Positions 1 to 5,179 of a stretch of 5,837 bases of DNA are shown here, piece after piece. Position 1 is the first letter of the stretch. Each line of letters opens with the position of its first letter. A program made the translations under genes and the position numbers. The DNA comes from Planctomycetota bacterium (GTDB taxonomy: Bacteria; Planctomycetota; Phycisphaerae; Sedimentisphaerales; Anaerohalosphaeraceae), in contig QNBS01000161.1 of the NCBI GenBank assembly GCA_003644175.1, positions 1 to 5,837 of the forward strand, given 5' to 3'. The notes beneath the pieces are model-generated. The model ran no database searches. It was not told where the DNA came from and saw nothing but the letters and a program-made list of their open reading frames with translations.

Positions 1-646
<646 letters not shown>

Positions 647-694
647 CACTTTATTAGACCTATCGACGAAATAATCCCTTGAAAACAAAAAAAG

Positions 695-704
695 AGATTA
701 ATCT
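695..704. promoter_or_regulatory. Palindrome AGATTAATCT just upstream of the trp -35 box
   Basis: A perfect 10-bp palindrome ends 1 bp before the trp -35 hexamer. Its half TTAATCT (698-704) recurs at 728-734 over the -10 box, 30 bp away, or about three helical turns. This could be an operator pair or simply AT-rich promoter sequence. It does not match the CTAG-based TrpR operator. Confidence 0.25.
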
Positions 705-705
705 G

Positions 706-734
706 TTGACAAGAATCCGGCTTTGTGTTAATCT
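706..734 (+). promoter_or_regulatory. trp operon promoter (sigma70-type)
   Basis: TTGACA at 706-711 is a perfect -35 box. A 17-bp spacer follows, then TAATCT at 729-734 (4 of 6 matches to TATAAT). The predicted transcription start is about 740-742, essentially at the ATG of the leader peptide (742). Everything needed for attenuation lies directly downstream, which supports its role as the operon promoter. Confidence 0.8.
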
Positions 735-741
735 ATAAGTA

Positions 742-807
742 ATGAAGCAGAATAACGCAAACAACCTGATCAACTGGTGGTGGCCTGGAGAAATATTCGA
801 CAGGTAG
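742..807 (+). CDS. trpL: trp operon leader peptide with three consecutive Trp codons
   Basis: A 21-codon ORF ending in TAG: MKQNNANNLIN, then WWW (codons TGG TGG TGG at 775-783), then PGEIFDR. The peptide itself is not expected to have an enzymatic role. Its translation senses charged tRNA-Trp, as in other trp attenuators, where leader peptides carry tandem Trp codons. Three facts support it: it starts right at the predicted +1 of a strong promoter, Trp codons are otherwise rare, and the following sequence folds into mutually exclusive antiterminator and terminator structures. There is no Shine-Dalgarno between the predicted +1 and the ATG, so translation may be leaderless. Ribosomes stalled on the Trp codons would cover roughly up to position 794 and leave 796-804 free to pair downstream. 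Confidence 0.88.
   Translation: MKQNNANNLINWWWPGEIFDR
784..804 (+). promoter_or_regulatory. Attenuator 1:2 (pause) hairpin within trpL
   Basis: CCTG (784-787) pairs with CAGG (801-804) and GAA (790-792) pairs with TTC (796-798) around an ATA loop. The two helices are separated by GA opposite GA, a tandem G-A arrangement that often forms stable sheared pairs in RNA. A G-U pair can be added at 783/805. The 5' arm directly follows the Trp codons and the 3' arm is the strand that otherwise forms the antiterminator, so this is the protector/pause hairpin. Confidence 0.7.
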
Positions 808-863
808 CGGGATTTTGCTATATTTATTAAATCCGTAATTGCATAATAAAGCAGCCTGTCGAA
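796..863 (+). promoter_or_regulatory. Attenuator 2:3 antiterminator pairing
   Basis: TTCGACAGG at 796-804 is perfectly complementary to CCTGTCGAA at 855-863 (9 bp). A U-G pair (805/854) and two further pairs (807-808 with 851-852) extend it across one mismatch. It uses the 5' arm of the terminator (851-856), so the two structures exclude each other. The intervening loop holds a small hairpin, GGATTT (810-815) with AAATCC (829-834), which would bring the two strands together. Confidence 0.8.
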
Positions 864-880
864 AGAAGGCTGCTTTTTTT
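849..880 (+). terminator. Intrinsic terminator of the trp attenuator
   Basis: AGCAGCC (850-856) pairs with GGCTGCT (868-874) around an 11-nt loop, and seven T (874-880) follow. Adjacent A residues at 848-849 can extend the stem with the T tract. It stops transcription 312 nt before trpE unless the antiterminator forms. Confidence 0.88.
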
Positions 881-891
881 CTAATTAGTTC

Positions 892-1003
892 CTGTTGTGG
901 AAAGAAATAACGGCCCTTGTCATCCCCGCGAAAGCGGGGATCCAGAGCGAATAAGCTGGATTCGGCGCTTTCGCGGGAATGACAAATGTTCTTTCCACAA
1001 CAG
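892..1003. repeat. REPIN-like palindromic element bounded by a 15-bp perfect inverted repeat
   Basis: The outer arms are CTGTTGTGGAAAGAA (892-906) and its exact reverse complement at 989-1003. Inside are two REP-like units facing each other, at 917-945 and 956-985. The first contains an 8-bp perfect stem, ATCCCCGC and GCGGGGAT, around a GAAA loop. The second is a diverged inverted copy ending in GGGAATGACAA. The inverted pair of units with nested symmetry fits a REPIN or a small non-autonomous element moved in trans by a REP-associated tyrosine transposase, though no transposase is in the window. It lies in the transcribed trp leader between the attenuator and trpE and would make a long RNA hairpin. 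Confidence 0.75.
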
Positions 1004-1043
1004 ACACTATTTATATCAAGTGCAGGACACCATGACTCGATAA

Positions 1044-1049
1044 TATAAT
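1044..1049 (+). promoter_or_regulatory. Possible secondary -10 box (TATAAT) between the two repeats
   Basis: A perfect TATAAT lies in AT-rich sequence between the two palindromic elements. No convincing -35 hexamer or TG extension was found at the right spacing. If active, it would give trpE transcription that bypasses the attenuator. Speculative. Confidence 0.15.
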
Positions 1050-1060
1050 GAATGTATTAC

Positions 1061-1163
1061 TTTAGCCATGTGAGATTCGCTTGTCATTCCCGCGAAAGCG
1101 GGAATCCAGAATAAAATCGCTTCCGCCGAAGGCGGTTTCAGGTTTTTTGCACACATGGCTAAA
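1061..1163. repeat. Second REP-containing palindromic element with a 12-bp perfect inverted repeat
   Basis: The ends are TTTAGCCATGTG (1061-1072) and its exact reverse complement CACATGGCTAAA (1152-1163). Inside is one REP-like unit at 1081-1109, with ATTCCCGC and GCGGGAAT around GAAA, nearly the same as the unit in the preceding element. A second short stem, CCGCC-GAA-GGCGG, follows at 1123-1135, and six T come 7 nt later (1143-1148). The terminal arms are unrelated to those of the first element. Flanks AATGTATTAC (1051-1060) and AATGTTAC (1163-1170) are similar and might be a degraded target duplication, but this is weak. The element ends 29 nt before the trpE start codon. Confidence 0.7.
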
Positions 1164-1192
1164 ATGTTACTAAATGAATAAGGATTCACGAT

Positions 1193-2794
1193 ATGCATAG
1201 TTATAAACAACTTTTCAAAAACGCCAAACCGGGACAGATTATCCCTGTTGTCCGCGAAGTGGATATGGACTGTCCCGTAAAACTCTTCGCCAAATTGTCC
1301 GATTACGGCCGAAAAACCGACTCCTTGCTCTTTGAATCCCGCGACCATCTGTCCGATTCGACCCACGGCGAGCTGACCTTCGGCACGACCAATCCCGCTC
1401 TGTATCTCACCGGCAGGGGCATGGAGTTTTCCATTCGGGCCCTGACCCCCACCGGAAAGCGGATGCTCAAGTATCTTGCGTCCGATAAGAACCGTTTTAG
1501 CTTCTGCAAGACAATCGACTATACCGACGAGGAAATCACCGGCACGCTCGAACAGATCGCCCAAACGATGGACGAGGAATCGCGCCTAAAGAGCACCAAC
1601 CAGATGGACGTCATTCGCGCCGTCGCCTTTGCCTTCGAATTGGCGAGCAAGCCCTTTCGCGTAACCTGCGGCCTATTAGGCGCTATCAGTTATGACTTCA
1701 TCGACCAGTTCGAAAAGCTCCCCCGAAACAAAAACGACATCCTCGACAACCCCGACTACGAACTGTATTTTGCAGACAACATCTTCCTCATGGACCACGA
1801 CAAATCGACGGGATATGTCATCGTAAACGCCATGATCACAGACGACGACCACGACGCAATCGTCGACGAGGTGCGCCGGTGCTTTGACTATTACTTAAAT
1901 ATGGCAAACGCCGACGACCCCATGCCGCGCCGGTTCGACGGATGGTTCCCGGACTGTCGGTCCGATACCACGCAGGCCGAATACGAACAAATGGTCCAAA
2001 CCGCCAAACAGCATATCGTAGACGGCGATGTATTCCAGGTCGTGCTCAGCCGAACATTCACCCAGGCCTGTCCCGCCGAGCCGCTGGATGTCTACAGGCG
2101 GCTGCGAGTACTCAACCCCTCGCCTTACATGTTCTACCTTAATACGCAAAACACCATCCTGACAGGAGCGAGTCCCGAACTCAATCTGCGGGTCGGCGGA
2201 ACCGACAAGCGAACCGTCGAGATACGTCCGATCGCCGGCACCAAGCCCCGCGGCGGAAAAGACGGACAAATCGACCCCGACACCGACATGCGATACGAAG
2301 CCGAACTCAAGCTCGACCACAAGGAACTCGCAGAGCACATGATGCTCGTGGACCTTGCCCGAAACGATATCGCCCGCGTCGCCCGGCCCGGCTCCAGGCT
2401 GGTCAACGAAATGCTCATCACAGAAAAATACGAGTCGGTCATGCACCTGGTAAGCAATGTCAAAGGCATCCTCCGCTACGATCTCGACGCCCTCAGTGCC
2501 TATCTCGCCACCATGAACATGGGAACGCTTACCGGCGCGCCCAAGATCGAGGCGATGAAGATCATACGACAGCTTGAAAAGAACAAACGCGGATATTACG
2601 GCGGCGCGGTCATGTACCTGACCGTCGACGGCCAGTTCGACAGTTGCATTACCATTCGCAGCATTCAGATAAAGGACCGGACAGCCTACATCCGCGCCGG
2701 CGCCGGAATCGTCTGCGACAGCGTACCAAAAACCGAATTCGAAGAAACCCGGCACAAGGCAAACTCCTGCCTCCGCGCTATCCGGGGAACCTGA
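1193..2794 (+). CDS. trpE: Anthranilate synthase component I
   Basis: Cytosolic enzyme that converts chorismate plus ammonia (delivered by TrpG from glutamine) to anthranilate and pyruvate, the first committed and feedback-inhibited step of tryptophan synthesis. It has 533 residues, normal for the family. The N-terminal domain (about 25-200) carries LLFES (45-49), the motif whose Ser takes part in tryptophan feedback binding. The chorismate-binding domain (about 255-525) carries NPSPYMF (309-315), GASPE (325-329), PIAGTKPRG (346-354), DHKELAEHMMLVDLARND (375-392), VMHLVS (416-421), GTLTGAPK (444-451), GYYGG (467-471) and EETRHKA (517-523). The stretch MNMGTLTGAPK and the LVDLARND-IARV region closely resemble the Escherichia coli form rather than the more common TrpE type. 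The start has AAGGA at 1180-1184 with 8 nt spacing. First gene after the attenuator; trpG follows. Confidence 0.97.
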   Translation: MHSYKQLFKNAKPGQIIPVVREVDMDCPVKLFAKLSDYGRKTDSLLFESRDHLSDSTHGELTFGTTNPALYLTGRGMEFSIRALTPTGKRMLKYLASDKNRFSFCKTIDYTDEEITGTLEQIAQTMDEESRLKSTNQMDVIRAVAFAFELASKPFRVTCGLLGAISYDFIDQFEKLPRNKNDILDNPDYELYFADNIFLMDHDKSTGYVIVNAMITDDDHDAIVDEVRRCFDYYLNMANADDPMPRRFDGWFPDCRSDTTQAEYEQMVQTAKQHIVDGDVFQVVLSRTFTQACPAEPLDVYRRLRVLNPSPYMFYLNTQNTILTGASPELNLRVGGTDKRTVEIRPIAGTKPRGGKDGQIDPDTDMRYEAELKLDHKELAEHMMLVDLARNDIARVARPGSRLVNEMLITEKYESVMHLVSNVKGILRYDLDALSAYLATMNMGTLTGAPKIEAMKIIRQLEKNKRGYYGGAVMYLTVDGQFDSCITIRSIQIKDRTAYIRAGAGIVCDSVPKTEFEETRHKANSCLRAIRGT

Positions 2795-2809
2795 ACCGAC
2801 AACACCAAG

Positions 2810-2827
2810 GGTGGGGCTTGCCTCACC
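2810..2827 (+). repeat. Intergenic hairpin between trpE and trpG
   Basis: GGTGGGG (2810-2816) pairs with CCTCACC (2821-2827), including one G-U pair, around a CTTG tetraloop. There is no T tract, so it is not an intrinsic terminator. It could be an mRNA processing or stability element, or a short dispersed palindrome. It lies 15 to 32 nt after the trpE stop and 33 nt before the trpG start. Confidence 0.5.
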
Positions 2828-2847
2828 GGCCGATATGAAAACAATAT

Positions 2848-2851
2848 GAGG
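2848..2851 (+). promoter_or_regulatory. Shine-Dalgarno site deciding the trpG start
   Basis: GAGG lies 9 nt before the ATG at 2861. An in-frame ATG at 2846 overlaps this site and has no purine-rich site of its own, so translation from 2861 is preferred. Confidence 0.65.
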
Positions 2852-2860
2852 TCAATCAAA

Positions 2861-3472
2861 ATGAAACTCGAAAAAACAAAAATCCTCTTCATCGACAACT
2901 TCGATTCCTTCACATACAACCTCGTCGATGAATTCGGCAAGCGCGACTGCGACACGAAGGTTTACCGCGCCGATACCGCACTTGACGTACTCAAAGAAGT
3001 CGCCGACCGGTTCGGCCCGCAGCTCTTAGTGATCTCGCCCGGTCCCGGCAATCCCGACACCGCAGGGGTTACGCTCTCTGCGATCGACTACTTCAAGGAC
3101 AAGCTGCCCATACTCGGCGTCTGCCTCGGCCACCAGGCAATCGTGCAGTACTTCGGCGGGCGGATAGGCCATGCGCCCCAGGTCATGCACGGAAAACCCT
3201 CGCGCATAACGCATACGGCAAAAGGAATCTTCGCCGGCCTCGAAAACCCGCTTCATGCCGGCAGATACCACAGCCTCTGTGCGGCGACTCTGCCCGACTG
3301 CCTCGAACTGACCGCCGAATTCAACGGTATAGTCATGGGCGTCCAGCACAAGTCGCTGCCCATTTATGGCGTCCAGTTCCGCCCCGAAAGTATTCTTACG
3401 CCGGCCGGTGGAAAACTAATCGAAAATATGTTAAAAACAGCCACCGAACGAAGTGAGGTGGATGGGCGATAG
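2861..3472 (+). CDS. trpG: Anthranilate synthase component II (glutamine amidotransferase), catalytic His replaced by Arg
   Basis: Class I glutamine amidotransferase subunit that hydrolyses glutamine and passes ammonia to TrpE. It has 203 residues from the chosen start, typical for an unfused TrpG. Signatures are DNFDSFTYNL (12-21), SPGPGNP (59-65), GVCLGHQAIV (86-95, nucleophile Cys88), GKPSRI (111-116), RYHSL (135-139) and FNGIVMGVQH (154-163). The triad motif normally reading FHPES is FRPES (173-177): the His is Arg174 (codon CGC, 3380-3382), while Glu176 remains. A CAC-to-CGC change is one transition, so a sequencing or assembly error, a recent mutation, or a genuinely changed glutaminase are all possible. 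As written, glutamine-dependent activity may be lost, leaving ammonia-dependent synthesis by TrpE. The C-terminal tail (about 192-203) is encoded partly by a small inverted repeat. TrpG rather than PabA is called because of its place beside trpE. Confidence 0.94.
   Translation: MKLEKTKILFIDNFDSFTYNLVDEFGKRDCDTKVYRADTALDVLKEVADRFGPQLLVISPGPGNPDTAGVTLSAIDYFKDKLPILGVCLGHQAIVQYFGGRIGHAPQVMHGKPSRITHTAKGIFAGLENPLHAGRYHSLCAATLPDCLELTAEFNGIVMGVQHKSLPIYGVQFRPESILTPAGGKLIENMLKTATERSEVDGR
3441..3461 (+). repeat. Small inverted repeat at the 3' end of trpG
   Basis: CCACC (3441-3445) and GGTGG (3457-3461) flank an 11-nt loop, gaacgaagtga. The repeat encodes the tail residues ATERSEV that follow the conserved TrpG core, suggesting a short palindrome that extended the C-terminus. 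It could also be a chance hairpin; no T tract follows. Confidence 0.35.
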
Positions 3473-3507
3473 CGGGTGTGCATACGGAAAAATCAACGGA
3501 GCGCTAA

Positions 3508-4524
3508 ATGGCGAAAATAAACGAATATCTCGAAATACTGTTGCAGCGGCAGGATCTGACATTCGATCAGGCCAAAAGCCTTCTCGACACCGTCTTCGAC
3601 GGCCAGACGCCCCCTGCCCGGATCGCCGCGTTTCTGACCGCCATGCGCATCAAGGGCGCAAAGCCCGCCGAATTAGCCGGCCTTGCCTCATCGCTGCGAA
3701 ACCACGCCGTCCGCGTTCAGACGCCCCTGGACAATCTCATCGACACCTGCGGCGCCGGCGGTGCTCGCCTAAAGACCTTCAATATCTCGACCGCCGCCGC
3801 CATCGTCGCCGCCGGCGCAGGCGCCCACGTCGCCAAGCACGGCAATCGCGGCATCACGAGCAAGTGCGGCTCAGCCGACGTCCTGGCCGAACTCGGCGTC
3901 AAGATCGACTGCGGCCCCGACCGTGTCGCAGAGTGCATCACCGCCGCGCATATCGGCTTCATGTTCGCCCCGATGTTCCACCCCGCAATGAAATACGTCC
4001 AGCCCATCCGAAAGGAACTGGGCTTCAGGACCGTATTCAACATCCTCGGGCCGTTAGCCAATCCCGCATTCGCCGCCGCACAGGTTATGGGCGTGCCCGA
4101 CGAATCGCTCATGCCCACCATCGCCCAAACGCTCGACATGCTCGGTGTAAAACGAGCCATGGTCGCCCACAGCGACGGTCTCGACGAGATCAGCACCATG
4201 GGCCCGACCAAAGTGCTCCACTTAAAAGACGGCCAAACGACCGAGAGCACACTTGACCCGTCCGACTATGGTATTGCACAAGCCGAGTTCCAGGCCCTCG
4301 CCGGCGGCGACGCCCGGACCAATGCCGCCATAATCAAAGACATTCTCTCCGGCGCCGACACCGGCCCGCGAAAAGACATCGTCGTCATAAATGCCGCCGC
4401 CGCGATCATCGTCGCCGGACTGGCCGATGAATTCGCACAAGCAATCGAAATCGCCGAAGAAGCGATCGCCAACGGAAAGGCCGAAGAAGCGCTTGAAAAA
4501 ATGATAACCATCTCCAACGCCTGA
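3508..4524 (+). CDS. trpD: Anthranilate phosphoribosyltransferase
   Basis: Transfers phosphoribosyl from PRPP to anthranilate, giving N-(5-phosphoribosyl)anthranilate and pyrophosphate. It has 338 residues, the usual length of an unfused TrpD. The small helical N-terminal domain (about 5-65) is followed by the catalytic domain. Motifs are TFNIST (90-95), VAKHGN (108-113), GSADVLAELG (121-130), FAPMFHPAMKYVQPIRKELGF (starting at 153), NILGPLANP (178-186) and SDGLDEIS (222-229), whose Asp226-Glu227 pair corresponds to Mg-binding residues. The PRPP-loop motif, normally GTGGD, reads GAGGA (82-86), so the acidic residue is absent. The rest of the active site looks intact, so this may be a lineage variant rather than inactivation. 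The start has GGAG at 3498-3501 with 6 nt spacing; the gap from trpG is 35 nt. The following gene is trpF, with no trpC between. Confidence 0.96.
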   Translation: MAKINEYLEILLQRQDLTFDQAKSLLDTVFDGQTPPARIAAFLTAMRIKGAKPAELAGLASSLRNHAVRVQTPLDNLIDTCGAGGARLKTFNISTAAAIVAAGAGAHVAKHGNRGITSKCGSADVLAELGVKIDCGPDRVAECITAAHIGFMFAPMFHPAMKYVQPIRKELGFRTVFNILGPLANPAFAAAQVMGVPDESLMPTIAQTLDMLGVKRAMVAHSDGLDEISTMGPTKVLHLKDGQTTESTLDPSDYGIAQAEFQALAGGDARTNAAIIKDILSGADTGPRKDIVVINAAAAIIVAGLADEFAQAIEIAEEAIANGKAEEALEKMITISNA

Positions 4525-4548
4525 CAACAATGATCAAAAGAGAATAAT

Positions 4549-5169
4549 ATGCATATTGTCAAAGTGAAAATCTGCGGAATAACCAACCTCCAGGACGCCA
4601 AAGCCGCCGTCGACATGGGCGCCGACCTGTTAGGCTTCAATTTCTACCCCAAAAGCCCGCGTTACCTGACCGTCGAAAAGGCAATCGAGATCATCGACCA
4701 GATCCCCACATTCGTCGATACCGCAGGCATATTCGTCAATCCCACCATCGAGGAAATCAAGGAAATCACCGACCACGGCTTCCTCAACTGGATACAACTC
4801 CACGGCGACGAGACACCCAAGTTCTGCGAAACGCTCAAGTGGTTTCACGTCAAGACCATCAAGGCGATAAGAGTCAAATCCGCCGAAGATATCGCACGTA
4901 TCGAGCAGTTCGGCGCCGACGCAATCCTGCTGGACGCATTCAATTCGAAGCTCTACGGCGGAACCGGCGAAACATTCAACTGGGACCTGATCGGCGACAT
5001 AAACACCAGGAGGATATTCCTGGCAGGCGGCATCAATCACGAAAACGCCGCCGACGCCGTGCGACTGGGCGTCTACGGCATCGATGCCTGCAGCGGCATA
5101 GAATCCTCACCCGGCAAAAAGGACCACAAAAAAATGCGACAACTGTTCGAAAATATAAAACACGTATAA
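4549..5169 (+). CDS. trpF: Phosphoribosylanthranilate isomerase
   Basis: A (beta/alpha)8-barrel enzyme that converts N-(5-phosphoribosyl)anthranilate to 1-(2-carboxyphenylamino)-1-deoxyribulose 5-phosphate by an Amadori rearrangement. It has 206 residues, the normal length of a stand-alone TrpF, with no fused TrpC. Signatures are VKICGIT (6-12, general base Cys9), GADLLGFNFYPKSPR (24-38), VDTAGIFVN (56-64), WIQLHGDE (81-88), ILLDAF (126-131, general acid Asp129), GGTGETFNW (137-145), FLAGGI (157-162) and the phosphate-loop region GIDACSGIES (177-186). The start follows trpD by 24 nt with only a weak purine run (AAAAGAGA). The stop codon overlaps the trpB ribosome binding site, suggesting coupled translation. 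Confidence 0.97.
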   Translation: MHIVKVKICGITNLQDAKAAVDMGADLLGFNFYPKSPRYLTVEKAIEIIDQIPTFVDTAGIFVNPTIEEIKEITDHGFLNWIQLHGDETPKFCETLKWFHVKTIKAIRVKSAEDIARIEQFGADAILLDAFNSKLYGGTGETFNWDLIGDINTRRIFLAGGINHENAADAVRLGVYGIDACSGIESSPGKKDHKKMRQLFENIKHV

Positions 5170-5179
5170 GGTAAAAAAA

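Noticed and set aside
881..890. CTAATTAG as a TrpR operator
   Set aside because: It lies about 140 nt downstream of the promoter, after the terminator, and lacks the CTAG half-sites; likely chance AT-rich palindrome.
917..1109. CRISPR-like repeats
   Set aside because: Only three units, in mixed orientation, with irregular spacing and flanking inverted repeats; this is REP/REPIN architecture.
1123..1148. Second intrinsic terminator before trpE
   Set aside because: The CCGCC-GAA-GGCGG stem is followed by TTTCAGG before the T run, so the T tract is too far from the stem for a convincing terminator.
735..1192. T-box or TRAP control of the trp operon
   Set aside because: No T-box core sequence and no series of spaced GAG/TAG triplets; the leader peptide with Trp codons explains the regulation.
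1016..1564. Open frame on the - strand across the second repeat and the start of trpE
   Set aside because: It contains the residues WIPAFAGMT, the usual artefact of translating this REP-type repeat, and its remainder is antisense to trpE, which has full family support.
1895..2755. Long open frame on the - strand inside trpE
   Set aside because: It arises from the codon composition of trpE on the opposite strand and shows no recognisable domain.
2846..2860. Alternative upstream trpG start at 2846
   Set aside because: It overlaps the Shine-Dalgarno for 2861 and has no site of its own; the extra MRSIK residues are not part of the family core.
3453..4256. Open frame on the + strand overlapping trpD
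   Set aside because: Its very Arg-rich, low-complexity translation is the shifted frame of trpD, which carries all the motifs.
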